The notes under the pieces: model-generated
Database searches by the model: none
What the model was told of the DNA's origin: nothing
Seen by the model: the letters and a program-made list of their open reading frames with translations, nothing else
Program-made: the position numbers and the translations under genes
Assembly: GCF_900105535.1 (NCBI RefSeq)
Contig: NZ_LT629779.1
Coordinates: 2,542,001 to 2,606,000 of the forward strand
Direction: 5' to 3'
DNA: 64,000 bases
From: Pseudarthrobacter equi
GTDB lineage: Bacteria; Actinomycetota; Actinomycetes; Actinomycetales; Micrococcaceae
In this document: one piece after another, positions 53,196-62,746 of the stretch
Layout: each line of letters begins with the position of its first letter
Numbering within the stretch: the first letter of the stretch is position 1

Positions 53196-54425
53196 TTAGT
53201 CGGGCAGGATCCGGCGGACCACCGCGTCGGCCAGGAGCCGGCCCTTCAACGTCAGGACCAGCATCCCCCGGAATGCTGCGCCCGGCTCAACCAGCCCCTC
53301 GGCAATCAGCCCGGCGATCTGGTGCCGCCCCACAATGTCCAGGCTTGCCACTTCCAGCCCGGACTGGAGGCGGGCCTCAAGCATGACCCGCTCCACGTTC
53401 CGGGTCTCTGCGTCCAGGGTTTCGCGTCCGGCAGCCGGTGAGTTTCCCTGCGCCAGCCGGCCGGCGTACGCGGTTGGGTGTTTGACGTTCCACCAGCGCA
53501 CACCGCCCACATGTGAATGCGCGCCCGGCCCGATCCCCCACCAATCATCGCCGCGCCAGTAGGCGAGGTTGTGCCGGCAGGCCTGTTCGGGCGTGCGCGC
53601 CCAGTTGCTGACCTCGTACCACTCCAGGCCTGCAGAGGTGATCAGGCGGTCGGCGAGCTCGTACTTGTCGGCGTGATCGTCGTCGTCGATGCCCGGGACC
53701 TCGCCGCGCCGGATCTGCGCCGCCAACTTGGTGCCGTCCTCAACGATCAGCGCGTAGGCGCTGATGTGGTCCGGCTCGTACGACAACGCGGTTTCCAGGG
53801 AGTACTGCCAGTCGGCCAGCGACTCCCCCGGCGTCCCGTAGATCAGGTCGAGGCTCACTGCCAGGCCGGCGTCACGGGCCCACTGCACCACCTGGGGAAC
53901 CCTGCTCGGGGTGTGGGTGCGGTCCAGGACCTTCAGGACGTGCGGAACGGCGGACTGCATCCCGAACGAGACGCGCGTAAAGCCGGCATCCCTGAGCACA
54001 GCCAGGGACTCCGGTGTCACCGAATCCGGATTCGCCTCAGTGGTCACCTCGGCGCCGTCCTCGATCCCCCATTGGTGGATGGCCGTCCGAAGAATCAATG
54101 CGAGGTCTTCGGCGGGCAACAGCGTGGGTGTGCCGCCGCCGAAGAACACAGTGCTGAGCTTTCGGTCCGGTACACCGGACGCCTTGAGCGCCGTGGCCGC
54201 AAACGCCACCTCGGATGCTGCCGTAGCGGCATAGGCATCCTGGGAGGCACCGCCGCCGAGTTCGGTGGCCGTGTAGGTGTTGAAGTCGCAGTACCCGCAG
54301 CGCACGGCGCAGAAAGGGATGTGGACATACAGCCCGAACCCGCGGTCCCCCGCGCCGACGGCCGCCTGCGGAGGCAGGATGCCGTCCGACGGCGCCGGGT
54401 CACCGAGGGGAAGTACGCTGGGCAT
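53196..54425 (-). CDS. hemW: HemW, coproporphyrinogen oxidase-like radical SAM protein
   Basis: A 409-residue radical SAM protein. The cluster motif is VHIPFCAVRCGYCDFNTYTA (C-x3-C-x2-C near residues 38-45). Next come FFGGGTPTLLPAEDL and the SAM-binding stretch EVTTEANPDSV. A C-terminal HemN-like domain follows. Unlike true HemN, this group lacks the extra N-terminal part and acts as a heme chaperone. The older annotation as oxygen-independent coproporphyrinogen oxidase would probably be wrong. It follows lepA by 25 bp. Confidence 0.93.
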   Translation of the reverse strand: MPSVLPLGDPAPSDGILPPQAAVGAGDRGFGLYVHIPFCAVRCGYCDFNTYTATELGGGASQDAYAATAASEVAFAATALKASGVPDRKLSTVFFGGGTPTLLPAEDLALILRTAIHQWGIEDGAEVTTEANPDSVTPESLAVLRDAGFTRVSFGMQSAVPHVLKVLDRTHTPSRVPQVVQWARDAGLAVSLDLIYGTPGESLADWQYSLETALSYEPDHISAYALIVEDGTKLAAQIRRGEVPGIDDDDHADKYELADRLITSAGLEWYEVSNWARTPEQACRHNLAYWRGDDWWGIGPGAHSHVGGVRWWNVKHPTAYAGRLAQGNSPAAGRETLDAETRNVERVMLEARLQSGLEVASLDIVGRHQIAGLIAEGLVEPGAAFRGMLVLTLKGRLLADAVVRRILPD

Positions 54426-54450
54426 CAGCGGGTACCCCGCTGCGCGGTGG

Positions 54451-56307
54451 TCACTTCTTCTTGGCCTTGTCCTTCGATTCGTCGGTGGTGAGGGCGGCGA
54501 TGAACGCTTCCTGCGGCACCTCCACGGTGCCCACCATCTTCATGCGCTTCTTGCCTTCTTTTTGCTTCTCCAGCAGCTTGCGCTTACGTGAGATGTCACC
54601 GCCGTAGCACTTCGCCAGGACGTCCTTGCGGATGGCCCGGATGCTTTCGCGCGCGATGATCCTCGAACCGATGGCCGCCTGGATGGGCACCTCGAACTGC
54701 TGCCGCGGGATCAGTTCGCGGAGCTTTCCGGTCATCATCACGCCGTAGGCATACGCCTTTTCCCGGTGCGTGATGGCACTGAAGGCATCCACCTGTTCAC
54801 CCTGGAGCATGATGTCCACCTTCACGAGGTCGGCAACCTGCTCACCGTCGGCCTTCCAGTCCAGGGAGCCGTAGCCACGGGTTTTGGACTTGAGGATGTC
54901 GAAGAAATCGAACACGATTTCCGCCAGCGGCAGGCGGTAACGGATTTCCACCCGGTCCTCGGAAAGGTAGTCCATCCCACCCATGACGCCGCGGCGTGAC
55001 TGGCAGAGTTCCATGATGGCGCCCACGAACTCGTTGGGAGCCAGGATGGTGGCGGAGACCATGGGTTCGCGGACTTCGGCGATCTTGCCGGTGGGGTACT
55101 CGCTGGGGTTGGTCACGCGGACCACCTTCTTGTCCTCCAGGGTCACCTCGTACTCCACGTTCGGAGCGGTGGAAATGAGGTCGAGGTTGTATTCGCGCTC
55201 CAGGCGTTCGCGGGTGATCTCGAGGTGGAGGAGGCCCAGGAAGCCCACGCGGAAACCGAAGCCCAGCGCTGCAGAGGTTTCGGGTTCGTAGACCAGCGCA
55301 GCGTCGTTGAGCATGAGCTTCTCAAGGGCGTCACGCAGTACCGGGTAGTCGGCACCGTCCAGCGGATAGAGGCCGGAGAACACCATCGGCTTTGCGTCGG
55401 CGTAGCCAGGCAGCGATTGGGCGGCCGGCTTGGCCAGGTTGGTGACGGTGTCGCCCACCTTGGACTGGCGGACGTCCTTCACACCGGTGATCAGGTAGCC
55501 CACTTCGCCGACGCCCAGGCCCTTGGAGGGTGTGGGTTCCGGGGAGCTGACGCCGATTTCCAGGAGCTCGTGGGAGGCCCTGGTGGACATCATCTGGATG
55601 CGTTCACGCGGGTGGAGCATGCCGTCCACCACGCGGACGTAGGTCACCACGCCGCGGTAGGTGTCGTAGACCGAATCGAAGATCATGGCACGGGCGGGGG
55701 CATCGGGATTGCCCTCCGGTGCCGGCAGATCGCGGACAATCTTGTCCAGGAGGGCTTCCACGCCGACGCCGGTCTTGCCGGACACGCGCAGCACGTCTTC
55801 GGGATCGCCGCCGATAAGGCTTGCAAGCTCCGCTGCGTATTTTTCCGGCTGCGCTGCCGGAAGGTCGATCTTGTTCAGCACCGGGATGATGGCGAGGTTG
55901 TTTTCCATCGCCAGGTAAAGGTTGGCAAGCGTCTGGGCCTCAATACCCTGGGCAGCGTCCACCAGCAGGACTGCGCCCTCGCAGGCGGCAAGGGACCGTG
56001 ACACCTCATAGGTGAAGTCCACGTGGCCCGGCGTGTCGATCATGTTCAGCGCGTAGCTGACGCCTTCCACTTCCCACGGCATGCGCACAGCCTGCGACTT
56101 GATGGTAATGCCGCGTTCACGCTCAATGTCCATCCGGTCCAGGTACTGGGCCTTCATGTCCCGCGCCTGGACTACTCCGGTGGACTGCAGCATCCGGTCA
56201 GCCAGGGTGGACTTGCCGTGGTCAATGTGCGCGATGATGCAAAAGTTCCGAATAATAGCCGGATCTGTCGCGGCGGGCACCGGTGCGGTGCGGGCCATGG
56301 GAGACAC
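54451..56307 (-). CDS. lepA: Elongation factor 4 (LepA)
   Basis: A 618-residue translational GTPase. The P-loop is [15 protein letters not shown]2/G3 are [10 protein letters not shown] and [13 protein letters not shown]4 is NKID. The C-terminal LepA-specific domain ([21 protein letters not shown]) binds the ribosome. It acts in ribosome back-translocation or biogenesis under stress. The GTG at 56307 has AAGGA suitably placed. A lysine-rich C-terminus closes the protein. Confidence 0.96.
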   Translation of the reverse strand: MSPMARTAPVPAATDPAIIRNFCIIAHIDHGKSTLADRMLQSTGVVQARDMKAQYLDRMDIERERGITIKSQAVRMPWEVEGVSYALNMIDTPGHVDFTYEVSRSLAACEGAVLLVDAAQGIEAQTLANLYLAMENNLAIIPVLNKIDLPAAQPEKYAAELASLIGGDPEDVLRVSGKTGVGVEALLDKIVRDLPAPEGNPDAPARAMIFDSVYDTYRGVVTYVRVVDGMLHPRERIQMMSTRASHELLEIGVSSPEPTPSKGLGVGEVGYLITGVKDVRQSKVGDTVTNLAKPAAQSLPGYADAKPMVFSGLYPLDGADYPVLRDALEKLMLNDAALVYEPETSAALGFGFRVGFLGLLHLEITRERLEREYNLDLISTAPNVEYEVTLEDKKVVRVTNPSEYPTGKIAEVREPMVSATILAPNEFVGAIMELCQSRRGVMGGMDYLSEDRVEIRYRLPLAEIVFDFFDILKSKTRGYGSLDWKADGEQVADLVKVDIMLQGEQVDAFSAITHREKAYAYGVMMTGKLRELIPRQQFEVPIQAAIGSRIIARESIRAIRKDVLAKCYGGDISRKRKLLEKQKEGKKRMKMVGTVEVPQEAFIAALTTDESKDKAKKK

Positions 56308-56465
56308 GCAGGGTCCTTACTGTTGGCTTTTCCGCGGCCGCCCGGCAGGCACACCACATGCTGCCCGCGGATTAGCCGCACTTCTTCAGCCACCAGTGTC
56401 CCACGTCCTGGCCACTCGCACCGCATTACCTGCACGGGACCCAGGCCGTCTGCGGGCCCGGGCTA

Positions 56466-56471
56466 TAGGGT
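56466..56471 (+). promoter_or_regulatory. -10 box of a leaderless promoter (TAGGGT, 6 nt, ATG)
   Basis: TAGGGT, 6 nt, ATG at 56478. No Shine-Dalgarno sequence. Confidence 0.45.
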
Positions 56472-56477
56472 GGCGGC

Positions 56478-57026
56478 ATGGCGATCAACCTCCGCAGGCT
56501 GGGTAATGCTGTCCGGGCCGGCCTAAGGCTCCTTCGGAACGTGGACAAACCGGCGGCGCATCAGCGTCCCGCCCCGCGACCTGCCAGTCAGGACACCAAA
56601 GGCGCCATGGACGGCATGCGTACTGCAGGCTATCCCGGCGATTTCACCGGCCGGGCGGAAATCCGCTATTCGCCGCAGCCGGACGGTGAGCCCGATCCGG
56701 GCGAAGTCGTATGGACGTGGGTTCCCTATGAGGAAGACCATTCCCGGGGCAAGGACCGGCCCGTCCTCATCGTGGCCCGCAATGGAAAGTACCTGCTGGG
56801 ACTGATGCTCACCAGCAAGGACCGGGTACCGGCAGCGTCCGCTTCCCGCGACTATGTAGACGTGGGGGCCGGCGGATGGGACCGCCAGGGACGGCCCAGC
56901 GAAGCGAAACTGGACCGCGTGCTGCAGATCCGGCCGGACAGCATCCGCAGGGAGGGTGCCCTGCTGGACCGGGCACGGTTCGACGCTGTTGCCGCCGGAC
57001 TCAGGGCGCGACACGGCTGGCGGTAG
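56478..57026 (+). CDS. PemK/MazF-like protein without adjacent antitoxin
   Basis: A 182-residue protein. Residues 1-60 are basic and Pro/Ala-rich. From about 65 the sequence GEVVWTWVPYEEDHSRGKDR with the following PVLIVAR resembles the PemK/MazF fold (conserved Pro-x-Gly/Glu strand and GKxRPVLI). A further segment is KYLLGLMLTSKD. Typical toxins are 110-120 residues, and no antitoxin gene is next to it, so this is probably a domesticated or regulatory member, common in actinobacteria between lepA and rpsT. RNase activity is not established. Confidence 0.75.
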   Translation: MAINLRRLGNAVRAGLRLLRNVDKPAAHQRPAPRPASQDTKGAMDGMRTAGYPGDFTGRAEIRYSPQPDGEPDPGEVVWTWVPYEEDHSRGKDRPVLIVARNGKYLLGLMLTSKDRVPAASASRDYVDVGAGGWDRQGRPSEAKLDRVLQIRPDSIRREGALLDRARFDAVAAGLRARHGWR

Positions 57027-57176
57027 TACGGAAAATGGCCAGTCACGCCACTGGCCTGCTATTCTTTATAGCTGTGTGTCCGTGCAGGTCGACGGTCACT
57101 GATGGCTGGCCGCCATAGGTATCCCCACGCCGCTCAGTCAAGGCCAGCTTGAAAGCCCTCTAGACCATTTCCGCAT

Positions 57177-57182
57177 TACAAT
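57177..57182 (+). promoter_or_regulatory. Candidate -10 box (TACAAT) for rpsT
   Basis: TACAAT lies 13 nt before the GTG start, giving a very short leader with only a weak AGAGAG. A TTGAAA at 57149 is 22 bp upstream, too far for a normal spacer. Confidence 0.4.
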
Positions 57183-57195
57183 AGAGAGTTCACAC

Positions 57196-57456
57196 GTGGC
57201 GAATATCAAGTCCCAGAAGAAGCGCATCCTGACCAACGAAAAGGCCCGCCTGCGTAACAACGCAGTCAAGTCTGAGCTGCGGACGGCTATCCGCGCCGTC
57301 AACACGGCCGTTGAGTCGTCCGACAAGGACGCTGCTGCTACTGCGCTCGTTTCTGCCAGCCGCAAGCTGGACAAGGCTGTCAGCAAGGGTGTTCTGCACA
57401 AGAACAACGCAGCGAACCGCAAGTCGGCGATCTCCAAGAAGGTCAACGCACTGTAA
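57196..57456 (+). CDS. rpsT: 30S ribosomal protein S20
   Basis: An 86-residue all-helical basic protein. The N-terminus [20 protein letters not shown] and C-terminus [20 protein letters not shown] are diagnostic of S20. S20 binds 16S rRNA early in small-subunit assembly. The start is GTG. It is divergent from holA in the common rpsT/holA pairing and ends at a clear terminator. Confidence 0.98.
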   Translation: MANIKSQKKRILTNEKARLRNNAVKSELRTAIRAVNTAVESSDKDAAATALVSASRKLDKAVSKGVLHKNNAANRKSAISKKVNAL

Positions 57457-57481
57457 GGTTTCCAGTTCCCTGAACTGATGT

Positions 57482-57518
57482 TGTGGCCGGTACCCTCGGG
57501 TACCGGCCACACGCCTTT
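57482..57518 (+). terminator. Rho-independent terminator after rpsT
   Basis: Perfect 14-bp arms (TGTGGCCGGTACCC and complement) around TC, followed by CGCCTTT. It may also stop the converging holA transcript. Confidence 0.85.
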
Positions 57519-57606
57519 AAGCTCCGGGATGCGCATTCGGGACGCCGTGGAGTGCTGGCCCCGGAAGCGCCGCACTGGTGCCTGTCCGGCGCTGCTGCTC
57601 CTGCCG

Positions 57607-58623
57607 CTACCTGCCCTGGACGGACATGGAGATCACTGTCACCGCATGTTCCACGGCGTAAACGGGGTCGCGTGACAACCCCTTCACCTGCGCGTCGGCT
57701 TCGGCCGTGGCCTGGATGGACCGCACCAGTCCGTCAGGGGTCCACCGGCGGACGTCCCGCTGGGCCTGCTCCACCAGCCAGGGCTGCATTCCCAGCTCTG
57801 CAGCAATCTGGGCCGCGGATCCTGACGCCCCGGCTACCCGGGCCACGGTCCTGAGCTTCGCAGCCAGCGCGGCAACCAGCGGTACGGGGTCCGCCCCGGT
57901 GGCCAGCGCATGGCGCAGGGTGGACAGGGCAAGCGGACCGTTTCCGGCCATTGCGGCGTCGGCCACCTTGAACGCCGTGGCTTCCACACGCCCGCCGTAA
58001 TATCGGTCCACGACATCCGGTGTGACAGTCCCCGTTGAGTCTGCAATGAGCTGGCTGCACGCTGCTGCAAGCTCGGAGAGGTTGGCGCCAACCGCATTCA
58101 CGAGGGCCAGCACGGCCTCCTGGTCGATGCGGCGCCCGGCCTCCTTGAATTCGGCGGACACGAACGCCATCTTGTCCGTGTCCTTTTTCAGCGGTTGGCA
58201 GTCAACTACAGGCCAGCCGCCCTTACGGACAGCGTCCAGGAGTTTCTTGCCACGCGCACCCCCGGCATGACGGAGGACCAGGACGGCATCATCGGCTGGC
58301 TGGCCGAGGTAGGACAGGGCGTCGGTGAGGAAGGCCTCATTCATGGCTTCCACCGCTTCGACCTCAATGAGCTTGCTCTCCCCGAACAGCGACGGGCTGA
58401 CCTGCATCAGGAGGGACCCGGGTTCGTAGGCGGCAGCGTTGATCCGGCTTACCTCGACGTCAGGTGCTGCCTGGCGGACCTGGGAGCGGACGCTGTCCAT
58501 GGCCCTGATGCCCAGGTAATCCTCCGGCCCGCTCACCAGGACGATGGCCGCGGGAGTCACGTCCCGCCAGGCCGCCGGATTCGACGCCGGCGGGCGGGTT
58601 CCGCGCTTTTGCGCAGCAGCCAT
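57607..58623 (-). CDS. holA: DNA polymerase III subunit delta
   Basis: A 338-residue clamp-loader delta subunit. Family segments are AIVLVSGPEDYLGIRAMDSV, LIEVEAVEAMNEAFLTDALS and the C-terminal WLVEQAQRDVRRWTPDGL. Delta opens the beta sliding clamp. It lacks a functional P-loop, as usual. The ATG has a strong ribosome-binding site (GGAAGGAACCCACC). The N-terminus overlaps the comEC 3' end by 67 bp on the same strand. Confidence 0.94.
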   Translation of the reverse strand: MAAAQKRGTRPPASNPAAWRDVTPAAIVLVSGPEDYLGIRAMDSVRSQVRQAAPDVEVSRINAAAYEPGSLLMQVSPSLFGESKLIEVEAVEAMNEAFLTDALSYLGQPADDAVLVLRHAGGARGKKLLDAVRKGGWPVVDCQPLKKDTDKMAFVSAEFKEAGRRIDQEAVLALVNAVGANLSELAAACSQLIADSTGTVTPDVVDRYYGGRVEATAFKVADAAMAGNGPLALSTLRHALATGADPVPLVAALAAKLRTVARVAGASGSAAQIAAELGMQPWLVEQAQRDVRRWTPDGLVRSIQATAEADAQVKGLSRDPVYAVEHAVTVISMSVQGR

Positions 58624-60692
58624 GGTGGGTTCCTTCCGGAATGATGTGTGGGGAATTTAAGCCTGCCACGTCTGCGCCGAACCGCAAAGCCGTGGGCGAA
58701 GGGGCCGGTGGCAGACGAGGCCGGGCAGCGCGGTCCTCTGGCGGCCCCGGGGCGTCTTTCCAACAACCACAGAAGCCTGACCACCCGGCGATGGCACCGG
58801 AGAACGAGGGCAATGACGCTGCGGGGCCGGGCGGCTGCCCAGACGGCGGCGAGGGTGAGGGCTGACAGGACCACCATTGTCAGCAGGCCCGGAACCCCCT
58901 CAGGCCACGGCAACGTGGAACCCGGAAGCCTGGCAAAGAACCAGGCCGTCGCGGCTACACCGGCGCTGAAGGTGCCTGCCACGGCGATCATCGCGACAGC
59001 CAGCCAAGGGGCAGCCACCAGCAGCGGAACGGCGGCCGTTCCCAGCAGGGTCACGGGAGCCACCAGCGGGGCCGCGGCTACATTGGCCAGCAGCGCGTAG
59101 GTGGAGAACTGCGGTTGCAGGAGCACGATGACGGGGCCGCACAGCATCTGGGCTGACAACGGCACCGCAACCGCGGCGGCCGCCCAGCGGGGCACGGCCG
59201 CAGGAGTCCAGTCCATGATGCGCCGGCCCAGCAGAATGATGCCCAGGGTGGCCAGGACGGACAGCAGGAACCCGAAACTTCCGCCCAGCGCCGGGTCCAG
59301 CAGGAGCAGGCCAATGACTGCCAGGCAAAGAAAGCTGAGCCCGCGGCCGGTCCGGCCGCCGGCGAGGGCAGCAATTCCGACAGCCCCCATCAGGGCTGCG
59401 CGCAGCACGCTGGCGTCAGGGCCTACCAGCACCACGAACAGTCCCAGTCCGGCCAACGCAGTCCCGGCGGCCGGAACCCGCGAGAGCCGGAGCCTGCGGC
59501 AGCCCGCCAACAATGCACCGAGGACCAGGCTGCAATTGGCCCCGCTGACAGCTGTCAGGTGGGTCATGCCGACGGTTTTCATCGCACTGGCCAGGCCCTC
59601 GTCCAGGGCGCTGGTGTCCCCCGTGACCATGCCGGGCAACAGCCCTGCAGCATCGGGTGGCAAGAATGCGGAAGCAGCCACAAACCGGGCACGCAGGTCC
59701 TTGGCGGCTGCTTCCAGCCCCCGCGCGCTGCCCCGCAGGTCAGGGGCGGTGGCCGCAGACATGCCGCCCGCCTCCGGCCTGCCCGGATCCGGCGGCCGAA
59801 GCTTGCCGGCAGCACGCACCGTCTGCCCCGGGACCAGCCGTTCCCAGTCCTTACCGCCGGTCACCACGAGCTGCGCCCGGGTCCGCAGCACCACGCCGCC
59901 GGTGCTGATTTCCCGAGTCCACACGGCCACGGACCACCGGGCGGATTCGCCGGACTGGCCAGGCGTGGGAAGCGGCCGCGGCGCGCCGGCCACCTCCAGC
60001 ACCGCCATCACGGATTTCCCCGCCGCCACCGCCTCAGCAAGCGGACCCTCAAACCGCTGGCTGGAAGCCACCGAGGAGTGCGCCGCCCCGGCCACCGCGA
60101 GCAGAAGGCCAACCGCAGTAGTCGCCAGGAAACTCCTCCTTTCCGGACGGCGCCCCGTCCAGGAACCCCCGCCGCCAGCCCTCGTCCGGCGTGTCCCGCC
60201 GCTCCGCAGCAGGACCAGCAGCAATACAGCGGCCAGGACAAGCAAGGCGACGCACAGCCCCAGCAACGCGGCCGGCGCCAGCCAGAGACCGGCCACGGCG
60301 GCGCCCCAGACCAGGACGGCAGGTAAGGCGAGCCGGACATCGGTACGCTTCCGGGGGCCGGCACCTTCGCCTGATGGCCTGCTCTCCCCCGCCGGAGCAG
60401 TCCGGTCTTGAATACCGAGTCGGCGCCGGGCATCACTGACGGCGCGCACACGGACCGACCGCAAGGCGCCCTTGCTCTTGCCTGCCGGCGTGGAATTCTT
60501 CCCACCTGCCGGTGCGGGGCTGTTCCCGCCACCCGAAAAGGATTGGCCGGCAACCGCGGTCCGGCGTGCGTCATCTGGAGATGGCCCTTCCTTTGCGCCG
60601 CGGACCGCGGACTCGACAAACCGGTTCCAGGGGCTTGGCGGCCCTTGCCAGGGACTTGGAGCCCGGCCTTTCCCGTTATCCGCAACCGGCAT
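58557..60692 (-). CDS. comEC: ComEC/Rec2-family DNA uptake channel
   Basis: A 711-residue integral membrane protein. An N-terminal basic/Ser-rich region (about 1-110) precedes several membrane helices. A DUF4131-like extracytoplasmic part comes before the competence domain, marked by VGMTHLTAVSGANCSLVLGA and further helices. ComEC transports single-stranded DNA during natural transformation. The C-terminal metallo-beta-lactamase domain of some homologues is absent. The last 45 residues are unusually basic (including VRRRRGRLKF) and overlap holA; a small frame error near the end cannot be excluded. It follows comEA by 1 bp. Confidence 0.86.
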   Translation of the reverse strand: MPVADNGKGRAPSPWQGPPSPWNRFVESAVRGAKEGPSPDDARRTAVAGQSFSGGGNSPAPAGGKNSTPAGKSKGALRSVRVRAVSDARRRLGIQDRTAPAGESRPSGEGAGPRKRTDVRLALPAVLVWGAAVAGLWLAPAALLGLCVALLVLAAVLLLVLLRSGGTRRTRAGGGGSWTGRRPERRSFLATTAVGLLLAVAGAAHSSVASSQRFEGPLAEAVAAGKSVMAVLEVAGAPRPLPTPGQSGESARWSVAVWTREISTGGVVLRTRAQLVVTGGKDWERLVPGQTVRAAGKLRPPDPGRPEAGGMSAATAPDLRGSARGLEAAAKDLRARFVAASAFLPPDAAGLLPGMVTGDTSALDEGLASAMKTVGMTHLTAVSGANCSLVLGALLAGCRRLRLSRVPAAGTALAGLGLFVVLVGPDASVLRAALMGAVGIAALAGGRTGRGLSFLCLAVIGLLLLDPALGGSFGFLLSVLATLGIILLGRRIMDWTPAAVPRWAAAAVAVPLSAQMLCGPVIVLLQPQFSTYALLANVAAAPLVAPVTLLGTAAVPLLVAAPWLAVAMIAVAGTFSAGVAATAWFFARLPGSTLPWPEGVPGLLTMVVLSALTLAAVWAAARPRSVIALVLRCHRRVVRLLWLLERRPGAARGPRCPASSATGPFAHGFAVRRRRGRLKFPTHHSGRNPPWLLRKSAEPARRRRIRRPGGT

Positions 60693-60693
60693 G

Positions 60694-61608
60694 TCAGACC
60701 GTCACCAGGGGCAGCAGCGTTTCAAGCATCTTGGGGCCAACGCCGTCCACAGCGTCCAGATCCTCGATCGCACTGAAGGGCCCGTGCTCTTTTCGCCAGT
60801 CGACGATCCGCTGGGCCAAGACGGGACCGACTTTCGGCAGGGCATCCAGCTCATCGACGCCGGCAGTGTTGATGTTGATCTTGGCACCCGTGCCGGCGGC
60901 CGCGGGCGGAGCGGCACTTCCCTGACCCTGGGATCCTGCGCCGCCCCCGGATGGTTGTTCTCCCTGCCGGGGGATGTGGATTTTCTGCCCGTCTTCCGCC
61001 ACGGCGGCGAGGTTGAGGACGTCCAGGTCAGCGTCGGCAGTCGCACCGCCGGCAGCCGAAATGGCCTGATGAACACGGCTTCCGGCCGGCAGGGTTACCA
61101 CGCCGGGGGCCAGGACGGCTCCTGATACGTGGACCACCATGACATCCCCCGGCGCCTTGGAGGGGTCGCCCGCTCCGGCGCCTTCCCCCTCGTCCGGGGT
61201 GGGGTGACTGTCCAGTTCTGGGTCCGGCGCCGGGGTGCTTTCGCGGCTGACGGTGTTCAACGGCAGGATCTCCGGCCGTCCACCGGCGGTCTGCCACCAG
61301 AACAGGACACCGGCCGCGACGGCCAGCAGGCCGATAGCTACGGCGACCCGCAGGCCAAGCCGCCAGCGCAGCGAAGGTACCGTGCCGGCCGGAGACTGCC
61401 TGTTCCCGCCGCTCTCCGCCGGTTGCGGCTCTCCGGCGACCAAACCGCCGGCCCCGGCGTCGCGGTACTCGAAGCCCCCGCCGTCGTCCTCGCCCAGGGC
61501 GTGGTCAACGGCCAGCATCCCGCCGGCTCCGCCACCGAGGGTTGCCTGCAGCCGGGCCCGGGCATGGCGAGCCCGCTGGCCTGCTGCTGGAGCATCCCGG
61601 CGTGACAT
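60694..61608 (-). CDS. comEA: ComEA-like helix-hairpin-helix DNA-binding protein
   Basis: A 304-residue membrane-anchored protein. A long cytosolic N-terminus (about 1-85) leads to one membrane helix (LGLRVAVAIGLLAVAAGVLF). A SLBB-like region follows (VVHVSGAVLAPGVVTLPAGS), and the C-terminal HhH pair is KININTAGVDELDALPKVGP and ILDAV-like IEDLDAVDGVGPKMLE. It binds incoming DNA outside the membrane and passes it to ComEC. A leaderless -10 box precedes the ATG. Together with comEC it suggests a potential for DNA uptake, but no pilus genes are in the window. Confidence 0.9.
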   Translation of the reverse strand: MSRRDAPAAGQRARHARARLQATLGGGAGGMLAVDHALGEDDGGGFEYRDAGAGGLVAGEPQPAESGGNRQSPAGTVPSLRWRLGLRVAVAIGLLAVAAGVLFWWQTAGGRPEILPLNTVSRESTPAPDPELDSHPTPDEGEGAGAGDPSKAPGDVMVVHVSGAVLAPGVVTLPAGSRVHQAISAAGGATADADLDVLNLAAVAEDGQKIHIPRQGEQPSGGGAGSQGQGSAAPPAAAGTGAKININTAGVDELDALPKVGPVLAQRIVDWRKEHGPFSAIEDLDAVDGVGPKMLETLLPLVTV

Positions 61609-61614
61609 AACTCA

Positions 61615-61620
61615 ACGCTA
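61615..61620 (-). promoter_or_regulatory. -10 box of leaderless comEA promoter (TAGCGT, 6 nt, ATG)
   Basis: On the minus strand TAGCGT is followed by 6 nt and the ATG at 61608. No Shine-Dalgarno sequence. Confidence 0.45.
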
Positions 61621-61656
61621 TGAAGCGTGCCGGTCCGGCAACAGACATGTCTTGGC

Positions 61657-62652
61657 CTATGTGGAAAGGCCCGCCGGCGCGGCGTCCTCCTGGCCGACGA
61701 TCACCGCAAGGACGCCCAGACCGGCATGGGCAGCCAGGACGGCAGGCAGCGAGCTGATCTGCGGCAGCGGGCAGTGCGGCAACGCGGCAGAAAGCCGAAC
61801 AGCAAGGCTTTCAGCCTCCTCCGGATTGCCGAAGTGGTGGACGGCCAACCGGACACTGCCGGCGGGACGGGCCTGGGCATCGGCGGCCACGATTTCCTCC
61901 AACCGCGCCACCGCTTTTGCCGCCGACCGCACCTTTTCCAGCGGGATGATCTTGCCTTCGTCCACCGCGAGGAGGGGCTTGATGGCCAGCATGGTTCCCC
62001 ACAGCGAAGCGGCGGCGCCGATGCGGCCGCCACGGCGCAGTTGTTCCAGGCTGGGAACATAGAAGTAAACCTTGGTGCGCTCCGCCTGGGCCTGGGCCGC
62101 CGCGGCAACGCCCGCCTGCCCGGCTCCCCCGGCGGCAGCCTTCACAGCGGCCTGCACGGCCATGCCCTGTGCCATGCCCACGGTCCGTGAGTCGATGACC
62201 TGCACGGGGATGCCCACGCGTTGGGCGGCCAGCCGGGCCGAGTCTGCCGTTCCGGAGAGGTCCCCTGAGATGTGCACGGAAACCACGGACTCGTACCCCT
62301 GCTGCTGCAGCGACCGGTAAGCCTGTTCAAACTGCCCGGGCGAAGGGCGCGATGTTTTGACCTGGGTGCCCGCAGCCAACGCCAGGGCAATGGTTTCCAG
62401 GATGTCGTCCTCGCCCTCACCGTAAATCTCCGAACCCACCATGACGGGCATCGGAGTGATGGTGAGGAGGCTGTGCACCGGCAGGCTGCGGAGATAGCCA
62501 ACCGGCAGCGCCGCGGCGGAATCGGTGACGACGGCGGTCCGCGCCACTGGCACGCCCGCACCGGAAACGGCTGCTCCGGGCCTGGCCGCCGGACGCAGCG
62601 CGGAAAGACGGGCCCGGACCCATGGCCAGGGGGCGGCATTACGGTCGGGCAC
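61657..62652 (-). CDS. DegV-family fatty-acid-binding protein
   Basis: A 331-residue DegV protein. The first domain starts TAVVTDSAAALPVGYL and contains TSRPSPGQFEQAYRSL, with the fatty-acid head-group serine expected in this stretch. SVHISGDLSGTADSARLAAQ is another conserved segment. DegV (FakB-like) proteins carry fatty acids to a FakA kinase; no fakA is nearby. The GTG at 62652 is chosen for the AGGAGG placed 4 nt upstream; a start nearer TAVVTDS is possible, as residues 1-40 look unlike the family. Confidence 0.85.
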   Translation of the reverse strand: MPDRNAAPWPWVRARLSALRPAARPGAAVSGAGVPVARTAVVTDSAAALPVGYLRSLPVHSLLTITPMPVMVGSEIYGEGEDDILETIALALAAGTQVKTSRPSPGQFEQAYRSLQQQGYESVVSVHISGDLSGTADSARLAAQRVGIPVQVIDSRTVGMAQGMAVQAAVKAAAGGAGQAGVAAAAQAQAERTKVYFYVPSLEQLRRGGRIGAAASLWGTMLAIKPLLAVDEGKIIPLEKVRSAAKAVARLEEIVAADAQARPAGSVRLAVHHFGNPEEAESLAVRLSAALPHCPLPQISSLPAVLAAHAGLGVLAVIVGQEDAAPAGLST

Positions 62653-62688
62653 ATTGCCTCCTGGTGTCCTCGTGCAGAGTCCGGAAAA

Positions 62689-62730
62689 GCCGGAACCGGC
62701 CGCCCGGTTTGACGGGCGGCCGGTTCCGGC
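62689..62730 (-). terminator. Rho-independent terminator after leuS
   Basis: Perfect 18-bp arms (GCCGGAACCGGCCGCCCG and complement) with a 6-nt loop, followed on the minus strand by TTTTCC. It lies between leuS and the degV gene, which begins within 40 bp. Confidence 0.9.
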
Positions 62731-62746
62731 GGTGGTGCAGCAGCGG

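Noticed and set aside
54451..57026. lepA and PemK/MazF-like region as a toxin-antitoxin island
   Set aside because: The neighbours are housekeeping genes in their usual order, there is no antitoxin frame and no sign of transfer.
59101..60411. 436-codon open frame opposite comEC
   Set aside because: Product is Arg/Pro/Ala/Thr-rich without domains; the minus-strand comEC has the conserved competence motif.
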